A stretch of 64,000 nt of DNA, from the NCBI GenBank assembly GCA_023897205.1, contig JAHWDD010000008.1:310001-374000 (forward strand), read 5' to 3'. The notes under the pieces were generated by a model that had not been told where the DNA came from, ran no database searches, and worked only from the letters and a program-made list of their open reading frames with translations. Source of the stretch: Exophiala sp. HKRS030 (taxonomy: Eukaryota > Ascomycota > Eurotiomycetes > Chaetothyriales > Herpotrichiellaceae). A program made the position numbers and the translations under genes. Shown here piece by piece: positions 23,753 through 35,395 of this stretch (its first letter is position 1; every line of letters starts with the position of its first letter).

Positions 23753-26700
23753 ATGGGTCGGCTTCGGAATTTCTCCCAGAGCTTGAAAGCAGCTGCCCTC
23801 GGAAACCTTTCCAATGACTCGGTGCAGTCTTTCTCGAGATCCTCCTCCAACGGCCATACGCAGACACAGATAGTCGACAAAGATTCGCCTGTTCCGTCCC
23901 CAGAACTAAACTCGTCGCCCTTCGCAGACAACCCCCGAGCGAACCAACGAGGTGACCGGGGAACCTCTCGACCGACTTCTATGATATACTCACCACCGTC
24001 GATAGAATTGGCAAGAGACATGCACATTGAAGAGCTGATACCGGTTTTCAGGTATGCAGAACTATGAGGTATATGAATGATCTAGCGCTGACGAGGCCAC
24101 CAGCTTCTTATCTAGTCACAACAACAAACTCTACCAAGAAGGTTCTGAAGCAAAAAGACCCTGACTAAAAGATGGGAGAGTGTACTGATTATTGTTGCAG
24201 GCTATTTTCTCAAACTGAATGATCTGGATACACGTATATACTCGACTGTACTTGTTTTTCCGACAATGCTAACGTGACCGCAGATGGCCGGCCATACTCC
24301 GATCGTAACTGGACAGAATGCTTTGCTCAGTTGGTGGGCACGGTTCTTTCACTTTGGGACGCTGCTGCATTGGATGCGGCTGGTCAAGATGGAGAGGTTG
24401 CTCCCACCTTCATCAATTTGGCGGACGCTTCGATAAAGATGGTACGTTCTCCGGTTCAGTCTGGCTTCGCATACTGATTGCACTAGATCGAGACTCTCCC
24501 TACTCGAAATCCTAACGTTGCTCCTCTTCAAAACGTCCTCTCCATCTCTACCGCAGGCAAAAATCGATACCTTCTACACTTCAACTCGTTGCATTCCTTG
24601 ACACAATGGACAGCGGGAATTCGACTGGCCATGTTCGAACACTCGTCGCTACAGGAACTTTACACAGGTTCTCTGATCGCTGGCAAAGGAAAATATTTGA
24701 ATAACATCCGGACCATCATGGAAAGAACGAGGTTCCGATCAGAAGACTGGGCACGTGTCAGGTTTGGAGCTGGCACTCCATGGAGACGATGCTGGTGTGT
24801 GATAGAGCCTCCGGATGAGAAGGAGTGGCAAAAGTCCAACAAGTCACTGAAAAAGAAGTCGGCATACGAGAGGCCATCCTTGCCGAAGGGACAGATCAAA
24901 TTCTACGACACAAAGAAAACCAAAAAGGCTACACCGATAGCCACCATTACCGACGCATATTCTGCGTATGCCATTTATCCCCAAGCAAAGTCGCTGATTG
25001 AACAGTCAACTCTGGTCAAGGTCGAAGGACGAATCACGATTCATTCGCAGCCAGAATCGAAGACCGAAGGCTTTGTCTTTGTAATGCCAGAGCTCCATCC
25101 AGCGGTGTCTGGTTTCGAAATGTTGCTGCGCTGGCTCTTTCCTGTATACGACATTTTCCATCTTTACGGCCGCCCACAGCGATTGATAGCTGACACATGG
25201 GATACTCGGGGTTTGATGTTTGCCATGCCGAAAGAGCGAAGATATGGATACCTCGACATTATTGATGTCGCAGCATTGATTCATACCCAAGGCAGTGACA
25301 GATGGAGCGAACGGGAATGGCGCAAACAGTTGAAGGAATCCACTTCCCGTCGGATGGCCATGACTGCACAGAGTCGATCGAGCACGACGCTGGATGGAAG
25401 ACCTGGAGGTAGAACTGTTTCAGAATCCAGACAAGGCGTACACTATGACGATGGCGCGTCGATACGGTCGACGCCTTCTCGGCATCAACATAACCAATCG
25501 ACCGACATGGTCTTTGTCTCGCCGCAAAAAGTGTCTACTGCACCAGCCAACGGTCCGTATTTGACTCCTGGACAAAGTCATCACTCAAGATCTGTGTCCG
25601 AGTCGGTCACATACATGTCACCAACCAAAGCTCGCCGACAGAAGGAGAATCTCCCGCCGTCAAGGCTGTCCACTGAGCTATCTGATGCAGAGCCTATCCA
25701 GCCTGCGCCAGTGCCTCCAAATCACCGCAATGGCGCTTACAAGAGCAACGTGATGATTACAGAAGCCGCTTCTCCTGACAGTCAATACAGTTCAGACAGC
25801 GAGGGACAGGCGCCACAGACAAATCCAGAGGACGTTGAAGCCGATGTCGGACAGTCAATACCTCCAGCTCCTGTCGTGGCGCCTCCAAGCTTTCAACACC
25901 AGGCTGGCGATGTTCCTCAAAAGAGACCAGATACGAGGCCAGACCTGAGGCGAGAGAAAAGCCGCATGAGCAATGCCACATTGTCTCAGATTGCTGACGT
26001 GAACAAAGCTGCCAATGGTGGGGCGGCGGGGCGCACTGCAAATATGGCGTGGAACACCGGAAGACAGGCGGATGAGGATCAGGGGTATCCGTATCGAGGG
26101 GTAAATCCAACACCCCATGATGAAAGAGAAATGTCTGCTAATCAACTTCCCCCTCAAGCGATGGTAGCAGATGATGGTGCTTTTACTCAAAGCCCAGCTG
26201 ATGTAAGACCAGAATATTCACAGTTCCCTTCTGACCATCCGAAACCCAAACAAAAGCCCATTGTCCGAAAACCGGTCCCGACATCAGCATCGACTCTTCG
26301 TCCTCCGCCCGTACGAGCGCCATCACCCGACGGTATGTCCAAATATTCAGTATCAAGCTACGAGAATGAAACTCCTGGCACTCCTGATTATGACAGTCCT
26401 TACGAAGACCCCAATCCTTCAGTCCTGCCGCCAAGAAGGACTGGTGTATTGAAGACCGTTGGCGATCCGACTCTTGGAAACTCCCGTTCTCAGATTACAG
26501 ATCCTGTCAAGGCAGATATCCCGACTGTCGACTTCGGCACCACGTTCACTCCAATGTTGACGCCAGGACAGAATCGACCTGCAACAGCGAGTGGAATGCT
26601 TGATCAGCCATCGACGTCTCACCGCTCTCAAACAGCTCCTGTGACACCACAGAACATGTCACCTGATGATGAGAAGAGAGCTTCTTTGGACCGTAGTTTA

Positions 26701-27435
26701 AGTGGACGACCACAACATTCTCGATCACCAAGCTACGCATGGCATCCAGGGACGGCGGCAGGCCGACAAAGCCCCGGTGGCGGCTTGACCCCCGAAGAGT
26801 TTGTTCAATTGAGGGCTGCAGCTGCTCGAGTCCCGAACGGCTATATACCTCATCGTAGCGTATCATACAGCCAGATCGAACGATCTCCGAGTAAACTACA
26901 GAAAAGACGAGACGCCGCGGCGCGCCCAAGTTCAAGGAATTCGCTTCTCGTGGACTATTCGTCGCACTTGTCAGCCAGAGAACAAGAACATGTCGCTAGG
27001 ATGACCGGTGGCCCTCTAGTTCAAATTGGAGAAAGGAGCAAGACGCCTGATCCGTCGATCGGTCTAATTGGTGCTATTGAAGCTCGCGAACAGGAAAGAC
27101 GCAACATGAAACAAGGCGCTGCTGGTCATATGGTCAAGGAAGCTATTGCACAAAGACAAGCCGCTGAGCGAACCTACGGTTACCAACAATACCCAACATA
27201 TGAGCATATTGTTGACCCACGGACAAGTGGTCAGTGGGGTTATCCAATATCACCAGGAACTCCCGGGTACTCCTCGTCATCATTGCCGACGCAGCAGCAA
27301 TGGACAAGTCAGCAGATGTATCAACCTCAACCAGCACCTCAGTCGGAGTATCTGCAGCGCCGACCGAGTCAAATGAACAATTCGAGACTGAGCGGGTATT
27401 GTTCGACACCTAGTGGTTTTCATGATGGACAATAA
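23753..27435 (+). CDS. CAF120: CAF120-like CCR4-NOT-associated protein with PH domain, 1158 aa
   Basis: Five exons: 23753-24051, 24104-24141, 24201-24233, 24284-24441 and 24487-27435. All phases agree. Introns are 52, 59, 50 and 45 nt; the second has an unusual GTTCTG donor. Exons 2 and 3 encode only 13 and 11 residues (FLSSHNNKLYQEG, YFLKLNDLDT), which begin the PH domain that continues through about residue 330 (NRYLLHFNSLHSLTQW...). The remaining 800 residues are disordered: Ser, Pro, Gln, Thr-rich, with many possible phosphosites. The family (Caf120/Skg3 of yeast) associates with the CCR4-NOT mRNA-decay complex or with sites of polarised growth. PH domains usually bind membranes or partner proteins. 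The assignment rests on recalled similarity of the N-terminal 330 residues. Confidence 0.88.
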
Positions 27436-28239
<804 letters not shown>

Positions 28240-28339
28240 NNNNNNNNNNNNNNNNNNNNNNNNNNNNNNNNNNNNNNNNNNNNNNNNNNNNNNNNNNNNN
28301 NNNNNNNNNNNNNNNNNNNNNNNNNNNNNNNNNNNNNNN
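28240..28339. other. Assembly gap (100 N)
   Basis: Exactly 100 N, the usual placeholder for a scaffold gap of unknown size. Confidence 0.98.
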
Positions 28340-28528
28340 TTGTTTTTTTTCCTGTCCCGCCCCAACCTCAAACACCCCTGTGTTTGAAACTTTTGGGGGT
28401 TTAACTAATGCGGCTCTTATTCCCCATTTCAATATGCACGCGTTAATCCCCCGTCTTTCCCCCCCCCCCCCCCCCCCACCCACACACCCGCCACGTGGCT
28501 TTTTACCTTCGGGGGGCCTTTGCCCCCT

Positions 28529-28566
<38 letters not shown>

Positions 28567-28600
28567 GTCACGAGGACTCATTCCTGATCCTACCTCACGG
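28340..28600. other. Low-quality, error-rich contig end
   Basis: Contains homopolymer runs (C-run at 28530-28564, others near 28460 and 28510). It also holds a distorted copy of the sequence left of the gap: GTTTGAAAC followed by a G-rich T/G block, GCGGCTCTT, and the CACACACC block occur in the same order as in 27960-28060. It is probably a poor read of the same locus, so base calls here should not be trusted. Confidence 0.7.
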
Positions 28601-29332
28601 GGAATGGTTACCCTGGGGCCTAGGTTGGCGTACCTAGGTACCTTGGTAAACCCCGTGAGGTACATTACATTGCACGTACAGTATTGGGCAAGTCCTCTTT
28701 GTATTGTGGTTTTTTTTTATATACCTGTCACGCCCCCATGGTATTGTACATTGTCTATTATCCGACTCGGGTAAGGTAGGAGTTGAATGATATACTCGCG
28801 TACGTAACTATAATCATCTCCGCCATAGCGTGTCGACTCTGACGTTTCTCGCCGTGGTCATCTTGGTAAAAATGTAGTACTCCATGACACCTCGGCTTAT
28901 TGTTATTCTTCTCATTCTGTTTGGGAAAAAAATTCCTTGTTGTGGATCAAAACGGATGGCAAAAGGTTTTGGGTGCTGCGCTTTATTTCCATCAAGCGGG
29001 CAAGGCTCTTGCTAGGTGCGATGATCACCATAAACCCTATGATAGTGACAACGTCGACATAGGACGCCATATCCATGGTTGTTGTTGTTATTGTTGTTCT
29101 CCGGAATGTATACCATTGAGATTAGATAATGTCGAAAGTGTTGGGTCGGATTTGAAAAAAGGAAGGTCGACAGGCTGTGATTGAAGGGGGGATTTTTTGG
29201 GACGAGGCCTGGACGTTGGGTTTTGTGACACGAGGCGTTCAGGGGGGTTTGGGAGTCGGTTCTTTCGCACAGGCGTGGTGACAGCGCTGATGGATCCACG
29301 GGTGACTTCGACGGCGAGGGAGCTCGAGCGAA
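28601..29332. other. Intergenic right of the gap
   Basis: Contains TACCTAGGTACC at 28631-28642, an AT-rich block and a (GTT)n-like stretch near 29080. No gene is visible; plus-strand ORFs here have no protein character. Confidence 0.5.
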
Positions 29333-30547
29333 CTAGGTCACCGAGTTCACCTCGACGTCGCCGTCGTCGCCGGCGACGAGTTGGACATCCACCTCTTTCC
29401 CCTCGGCGTCGTTCCAGTACATGTCCAGGAACGTCCTGGCCTTCTCGAACATGGCCCACTTGGACGCCTTGCCGTCGTCGTCCAGCCACGAGTCCGGGAA
29501 CTGCGTCCATCCGTGCATCACGCCCTTGACCTCGACGACGTCCAGGTCCGAGCCCCGCCCCTGGTCGTTGACCTTCTGCGCCCAGACGATGCTCTGGTGG
29601 TGGAGCGTGTCGAACTGCGGCAGGACGAGCATGATCTTCGCCTTGGGGTGGAGGCCGGCCGCGCCGCCCCCCTCCGGCGCCCTCAGGTCCGCCAGGCCCG
29701 GGCTCGCCCTGGGGTGGCCGCTCTTGGACGCCGGCAGGTAGGTCGGCATCAGCTCGGCCTCCAGCCTCCACCGCTCGGCGAAGCTCGGGGGCGCGTCGTA
29801 GCCCTCGGGCCTGGGCCTCTCGTGCGGGAGCAGCCGGGTGTCGAGGGACGGGTAGAAGAGCAGGAGCGGGACGTGGCCCTCGAGGCCCCACGGGATCGGG
29901 CTGGGCCAGTCGCGGTGGACCGTCGGGTCGTCCCTGGTGCCCAGGGCCAGGTTCAGGGCCAGGTTGCCCCCGGAGCTGAAGCCGGAGAGGGCGATCCTCC
30001 GCTCGTCGAGGACGACGCCCTTTCGCTCTTGCCTCTCGAGCGCCGACCCGATGCCGGCCCGGAGGGCCCCGTACGCGGGGCTGGTCGGGTCGAGCACCGC
30101 GCGAGCCACGTCCTCGGCGTCGAAGTGCGCCGCCGGGTACTGCGCGGCCGGGCCGAGTCGGTAGTCGACGGAGATGACGACGCAGTCCAGCTCCCGGCAC
30201 ATCTTGGCGCAGAACGGCACCTGCTCCTGGCAGGACCCGAGGACGAAGCCCCCGCCGTGGAAGTCGATGAGGACGGGCAGCTTCGTCTCCTCGTCTTCCG
30301 TGCCTCGTGGAGGGTGCAATGCCTCTCTGAGATGCGCTCCCTCAGACGCGGGTCGGTGGTGATGTGGATTGCGACGTGGCGGGATGAAGACGTAGAGTGG
30401 GATTGCATGCGAGTCTCGGGACGGGATGCTGAAGACGACGGGGTGCGGGCCCTCGGGCGACGTCCAGTGCAAGACGAAATCGGGGACGAGTCGCGGCAAA
30501 GATACGAGAGCCTTTCGCCATGTCACACCGAAGTGGTTGGAAGACAT
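29333..30547 (-). CDS. HSL-type alpha/beta hydrolase (esterase/lipase), 404 aa
   Basis: Single-exon minus-strand gene starting at the ATG at 30547. HGGG (residues 97-100) is the oxyanion-hole signature of the hormone-sensitive-lipase family. The nucleophile elbow is G189-F-S191-S-G193, with probable acid D313 and His H345 (KGVMHGW). DYRLGP at 128-133 fits the same family. No signal peptide is seen, so action inside the cell on short-chain or natural-product esters is likely. The gene is very GC-rich and the opposite strand shows long but meaningless ORFs for that reason. Residues 60-90 are a proline- and histidine-rich insertion not typical of the fold. The substrate is unknown. Confidence 0.9.
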   Translation of the reverse strand: MSSNHFGVTWRKALVSLPRLVPDFVLHWTSPEGPHPVVFSIPSRDSHAIPLYVFIPPRRNPHHHRPASEGAHLREALHPPRGTEDEETKLPVLIDFHGGGFVLGSCQEQVPFCAKMCRELDCVVISVDYRLGPAAQYPAAHFDAEDVARAVLDPTSPAYGALRAGIGSALERQERKGVVLDERRIALSGFSSGGNLALNLALGTRDDPTVHRDWPSPIPWGLEGHVPLLLFYPSLDTRLLPHERPRPEGYDAPPSFAERWRLEAELMPTYLPASKSGHPRASPGLADLRAPEGGGAAGLHPKAKIMLVLPQFDTLHHQSIVWAQKVNDQGRGSDLDVVEVKGVMHGWTQFPDSWLDDDGKASKWAMFEKARTFLDMYWNDAEGKEVDVQLVAGDDGDVEVNSVT

Positions 30548-31174
30548 ACCGGGTCCAGATGATCATGCAGGGTTTCGAGTAAAGAAGGGGGTGTGATGAA
30601 GACCCGAGAAAGAGACCGTGGTAAGAATCAATAGAGTAACAAAGTATCGAGAGCATTGTGGAAGTGACGTCAGCGAAACAAACACGCCAAATACCTCTAA
30701 ATCCTCCTCGGTAAAGCCTTGTCGGGAGGGAGTGTGTATGGAGGGAGGTTATCGAGTATGAGTATCTCGACGCTTTCAAGAGTATAGTCTTTCCATGCAA
30801 TCAAAATATCAAGGCATCAAGAGTCGCAGGGCATCCACATGTACAAAACAAGCAAAAGGTCAATTCAATCTTGTCTATTCTCTACTTCAGCGTCTGTGTA
30901 AATTAAGAGGTGTGGGTAGTACTAGAGGAGGAATCGGTGTGCCTAGACGTCTACCATAGTACCAGCGTTGACATCATCTTCGCAAGATGGCAACCTCAGC
31001 CCATAGAGGGACCGTTGACACAAAGCTCTACAGAACCTGGAAGAATACAAAAGCGAAAGTGTGATAGTCCTCACAGTACAATACTCGCCGACGCCTCAAG
31101 CATACCAGTCGACGAGTACATCCACACCGTGAAATCGGCCAATTGCTTGTCTTGACAGGTATGCGCACTGTCGA
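30548..31174. other. Intergenic
   Basis: Spacer between two minus-strand genes; it should hold the esterase promoter (right end of that gene) and the 3' end of the next. No ORF with protein character and no clear motif. Confidence 0.5.
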
Positions 31175-33253
31175 TCAAGGAAGACTTGCGTAGCTTCTTG
31201 CTGCCTCCGAGATGGGCATAGGCGACAGCTGGCGAAACGGGACATCGGGATCGTACGTCTGATCATACTGGTCTTCGTCGAATGCTGAATACAGCCACTC
31301 TCGATCTTCTAGCGAGAGTGGTCGCGGTGCTGCAGATTCAGGTAATGGAAGTCCAATATCATCTGAATTTGGGTAAAGCCAGTCGTTATCTTGAAGTGAC
31401 GGTGGGCTGAGGCGAGCGGGGCTAGGGCTAGGGTCCTCTGCATCTCTTGGATGATGGAGACTACCAATAGGCTTCAGATTAGCAGAGTTGCCTAGCCGCG
31501 TTCTGCCTGGTATGGGCGATTCAATTGAGTCCTCAGAACGGGAACGCCAGGACGTGTTCCAAGCAGATGGATCCGGTCCTCGTGGCTTCCTTGGCGTCAA
31601 TGGCAAACGGAAGAATCTTGAAAAGGGTCGAGGAGATTTTTCTTCGTCTAGCGGTAGCACATCGGTTCTATCAACTGTTGGTGGACGAGGCTTCCTGCTC
31701 AATTCTCGGAGATTGTGCAAATCGAAATCAACAGACGATGATGTTGATGATGATTGTGGCAAAGATAATTCTCCGGTAGCTCTGGATTTACCAAGGATAG
31801 AGCGTGGAACCTCTGAAGTCGAGATAGGAGGTATTATGGCTCGATTAGCTGAGGGAACGTCTGCAGAGACCGGATCCGCACTGACTGCCATAGTAGAGTG
31901 TAGCCATGGGCTATAAGGGTGACCATTCGGCCGCGGATCATCTGGAAGGCGACCATGTGGTAGATGACTGTTTGGCGGAAGATTGTTTGGTAGGAGACCT
32001 CTTGATTGGAGAAGTTTTGATAAGAGTGGTGACACACGACTAGCTGGTGAAGAATCATCTGCCAGGCCACCATGTGGTAGGGAATCATTCTGTAGAAGAC
32101 CGTTTGGTAGAAGACCTCTTGATTGGAGAAGTTTTGATAAGAGTGGTGACACGCGACTAGCTGGTAAAGGATCATCTGCCAGACGACTATGTGACAAGCG
32201 ACCATGTTGAACGGGATCGTCTTGTAGGCGACTACGTGGTAGGAGATTGTTTAGTGAGAGACTCTGTGGTAGAGGACTGTATGGTAGAGCAGCATCTGAT
32301 AGGCGACCATCTGGCAGGCGACCATGTGGCAGAGAACTGTTCAGTAGAGGACCGTTTGGTAGGAGATCATTTGGTAGGGGACCATTTGGCTGGGAAAGAT
32401 TTGGTAAAGAACCCTCTGGATAGCCTGCGGAGGCAAGGTGGTGTCGACGATTTCTATCCTTCACCAATAGGTCTTCCAATACTCCTGTGGTTTCAAAGAT
32501 GCGTTTTCGTAAACCTTTTGCCCTCATCTTGAGAATAAACCGCTTGGAATCAAACTTCCACCCGAGAGCAAGTTTCCAACGGACCGTGATTGCCAATTGT
32601 TTTGTTGTGACTTCAGCGAAGTCATGGAACCAGCTGTCCAGGTCGGCCGCCAACTTGGGAAGGCTGTCTCCAACCTTCTCAGTCATCAAGACCAGAAAAT
32701 GTTCGTCCATGCTTGCTTGGTCTTGCCGAGGACGTTGTCTGGAAGAGACGGGGAGATGGACAAGCAGGTGCTCGTGAAGAGCAAGGACGGTTGCATCGAG
32801 CTTTTCGATGTTCATGGCAAGTTTCCGGTACTGCTCAACGTACCCGTCTTGCTGGCCGGTGCCCTCCGCCAGCGACATGATGGCAATGTGTTTGCCGTGG
32901 AGGATAAAGTGGGTGTCGACGAGAACGCCGACGACCGCCTGTTGCATGGTGGCCAGGACCTCGGCCACAGCCCGTTGATGGCCGTCCCAATCCATGCTGC
33001 CAGAGAATTGCAGCTGGTGGTTGCACAGAAAGGAGTGGATGGAACGTGGGAAGGAAATGGAAGAAGACGCAGGCGGTGATCGAAATTTAACCAGAACCTT
33101 TTGCCAGGGGGCCCCTTCCTCTTCAGTGACAATAGTTCGGATCTGGTCTAGCAGGAGCCTGTAGTCAATCTGATTCGCTCTGCGCAATGCAAGCGCAGGC
33201 GCAGGTTCTGGCAGGATCTCATTGTGGGTCCTTGTCGACCTGGCGCTCCTCAT
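31175..33253 (-). CDS. Unknown protein with 5-residue LP repeats, 692 aa
   Basis: The minus-strand frame opens at the ATG at 33253. Residues 1-275 look globular and alpha-helical (for example MDEHFLVLMTEKVGDSLP and DLDSWFHDFAEVTTKQLA), with no family I recognise. Residues 280-447 are an imperfect pentapeptide array of the form LP-(N/D/H)-(G/S/D)-x. Inside it lies a 39-residue unit present twice (358-396 and 397-435). The C-terminal 245 residues are disordered, Ser/Pro/Arg-rich, ending with two similar short motifs (DREWLYSAFD and DNDWLYPNSD). No signal peptide or membrane helix is seen. A second open frame overlaps the 5' end in another phase (33596-33219), so the true N-terminus may lie further upstream. 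Confidence 0.65.
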   Translation of the reverse strand: MRSARSTRTHNEILPEPAPALALRRANQIDYRLLLDQIRTIVTEEEGAPWQKVLVKFRSPPASSSISFPRSIHSFLCNHQLQFSGSMDWDGHQRAVAEVLATMQQAVVGVLVDTHFILHGKHIAIMSLAEGTGQQDGYVEQYRKLAMNIEKLDATVLALHEHLLVHLPVSSRQRPRQDQASMDEHFLVLMTEKVGDSLPKLAADLDSWFHDFAEVTTKQLAITVRWKLALGWKFDSKRFILKMRAKGLRKRIFETTGVLEDLLVKDRNRRHHLASAGYPEGSLPNLSQPNGPLPNDLLPNGPLLNSSLPHGRLPDGRLSDAALPYSPLPQSLSLNNLLPRSRLQDDPVQHGRLSHSRLADDPLPASRVSPLLSKLLQSRGLLPNGLLQNDSLPHGGLADDSSPASRVSPLLSKLLQSRGLLPNNLPPNSHLPHGRLPDDPRPNGHPYSPWLHSTMAVSADPVSADVPSANRAIIPPISTSEVPRSILGKSRATGELSLPQSSSTSSSVDFDLHNLRELSRKPRPPTVDRTDVLPLDEEKSPRPFSRFFRLPLTPRKPRGPDPSAWNTSWRSRSEDSIESPIPGRTRLGNSANLKPIGSLHHPRDAEDPSPSPARLSPPSLQDNDWLYPNSDDIGLPLPESAAPRPLSLEDREWLYSAFDEDQYDQTYDPDVPFRQLSPMPISEAARSYASLP
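31913..32416 (-). repeat. 15-bp minisatellite array with internal 117-bp duplication
   Basis: The coding array repeats with a 15-base period and contains two 117-bp copies (32066-32182 and 31949-32065) that are nearly identical. The period is a multiple of three, so copy changes keep the reading frame. The plus strand is also open through much of it because of this periodicity. Confidence 0.8.
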
Positions 33254-33596
33254 TCTGAGGGTAGGGTGTCGGTGGTCGGGTCGACGTCCTCTTTGCTTCC
33301 ATCGAGGACCGACGGCTAGGCAGCTCGGAAAACACTATGTGTGATCTCGTGCTGTTTGAGCTGCATGGTTTCTGCGACTCAAGAACCTCGTTGAATCTCG
33401 ATCCGCCCTTGTTGCGCTTGAAGTCTCCGAGCAAGCCAACAACAAACGGTGCCATTTGGTTATCAGCGCACGTCACACTCTCTGAGGTGGTATTATGCTT
33501 GGTCGTCTCCCTGGCTTCATTTTCGTCAGATCTTGTCCTTCTCAGGCGTGCGACGAGTTTGGGAAACTGCTCTACTAAGAAGGCTTTTACAGTCAT
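33219..33596 (-). CDS. Possible upstream exon or frameshifted N-terminus of the LP-repeat gene
   Basis: This 125-codon frame starts at the ATG at 33596 and has protein-like composition. It ends (...NEERQVDKDPQ) inside the first 35 bases of the 692-codon frame, one phase off. No convincing donor and acceptor pair links the two. A one-base insertion or deletion near 33220-33250 would fuse them into a single protein of about 805 residues. Alternatively it is a separate small gene or an upstream ORF. Both frames are open across the overlap, so the sequence alone cannot decide. Confidence 0.35.
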   Translation of the reverse strand: MTVKAFLVEQFPKLVARLRRTRSDENEARETTKHNTTSESVTCADNQMAPFVVGLLGDFKRNKGGSRFNEVLESQKPCSSNSTRSHIVFSELPSRRSSMEAKRTSTRPPTPYPQNEERQVDKDPQ

Positions 33597-35395
33597 GTCG
33601 TCGATCGTAGTGCAGTTGAACTGGGAATGTGGCCTGTGAGCTGAGTAGCTCTGGGAATGTCAACGAGATATGTATTCCAACGACTGGTACAACATGCTCA
33701 AGAGATGGCAGAATTTTTTATTTTTTCTGTGTAGGTTCTCACAACCCATCACGGTTTCTCATCACTTACTACGTACCAGACTTGCGACTGAAAGGCCTCA
33801 ACCCACTCACCATTTCTCAAGCCAATCGGTAACGCTTCCTCGGCACCTTCAGATGAAGCTTCCACGAGACACAGTGTGAGAATCCTTACCGACCAGACTC
33901 CTCCGACTAAAGTCATGGTGGTGACAAAGCCTTTAAGAATAAGGTCGAAGTCAACATATGCCTCGAGGGTCTTATTGTGAATCCAGAAAAAGCCAACGGA
34001 CAGACTTCGAGTCTAACCCGACTCGACTCCTGAACGTCTGGTAGCGATTGTGGTGTGGTGCCCAATCTGCTTAGAACCGAGAACTTTTCAACTCAAAATT
34101 TCCCAGTGGACACAAAATGAAGCTTGTTTGCGAGACCTGTGTCGGCGCCTATAAGTCGAGATAAGTCTCGCAACCTCTCCGCGATATGAGTGGTGTCTCG
34201 CTCCATCTGAGAAGAGGAGATCCCCCCTGCTGGGGACTTCGGCCAACGCCAAGATGTGTATATGTGTGTGTCGACTGTTGAGAATCACGCCTTAATTGCT
34301 GCGCGCAATCTTCCTCAACAGTTGATGAGATGCGGGACAATATGGAATGATCCGGGCTCCCCTAGACTTGAAATATGGCGAGGTATCAAGGTAAGCCACA
34401 GGTATATGCAGGAAACCTGGTTTGTGGTGTGTTTGCTTAAGCTCTGAAACCCCCGGCAGAGGATTCCTGGGCCTTGAGTTAGGTGGGAAATGCTTGTGGA
34501 GGCTTGCGTTGATCTTGTTCGGGCTCCAAGCACGCCTAAGCTTGAACCCACCGCCGTCAAAGGTCAGTGATAGGTTGATGCCTAGGCTCCCTGGTCTTAA
34601 AGGCATACCTGTGTCGCCTTCTTACTGGTACTTGTCAAGCCACTCACGCAGGCCAAGTGTAGCCAAGGAGGGAGCAAGGGCCCAGCGGTATCGATCACCG
34701 ACCTCGCCGGTCAGGCTTGGACCATCAATCTCCTCAACAGAATTCCATCAACTCGCATTGACTCTCCGAACTCAGCAATGCCATGGAAGCTCAAGAGAAT
34801 GTTCGCTGTTCTGTTCCACTGAGGACCTGGGCTATTCCGACTCGTTCTCGTCGGGCCTTGCACAAGAGTATGCAAGCACGATAAACAACGTCGAAAGAGA
34901 TTCCTGTATGCTCCGAAAATGTAGCGCCACCGTCGACGGGATGATCGCCGCAATGTTACCTCTTGATCATGGTCCGGCCGCCCGTCGGTGTGCTGTCATT
35001 CGTTGTTGTATACAGATCCTTGCCTTGCACCCCCGCAGCCTCCCTCAATCTGGCCTACCGAAGAGGGCCTTCTCCAGAGTCGCATGTCACATTCAGAAGC
35101 CGACACCAGCACCGACCAATGCTTTTATCGTGTGCGATTCCCTGGAACACACCACCATGGTCACTCCATCACGGCTACTGCATTTGCCGCCAGAAGACAC
35201 GAGGGCACTGAATATCCCTGCTCTTCTGATCACCCTCCATTTTCAAATCGCCCTTAAAAGCCTGACTTGTCCCGCGTTCGATTCCACCGTCTACCGCTTC
35301 GACTCGTCTCCAAATCTGCAGACGAGGTCATAAATTCTTCGCTCAGTTGAGGTCTTGTTGCCGGTGCCCGCTGTATCACACGGACTATTCTCACA
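33597..35395. other. Intergenic; promoter of the JEN-type transporter
   Basis: About 1.8 kb. The frame open from 34422 to 35333 on the plus strand begins at TTG and has no protein character, so I do not call it. No recognisable gene or repeat is present. The transporter leader is the last stretch, rich in CT before 35396. Confidence 0.5.

Noticed and set aside
29088..30562. Long ORFs in other frames over the esterase (370 aa minus, 393 aa plus)
   Set aside because: They are by-products of high GC content in the true gene, which has all catalytic motifs.
32191..32532. Plus-strand ORF with VGDHL-like repeats
   Set aside because: It is the antisense of the 15-bp periodic array; the minus-strand frame is far longer.
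34422..35333. Plus-strand frame of 303 codons before the JEN-type transporter
   Set aside because: It starts at TTG, has no domain or protein-like pattern, and lies in the promoter and leader of the transporter.
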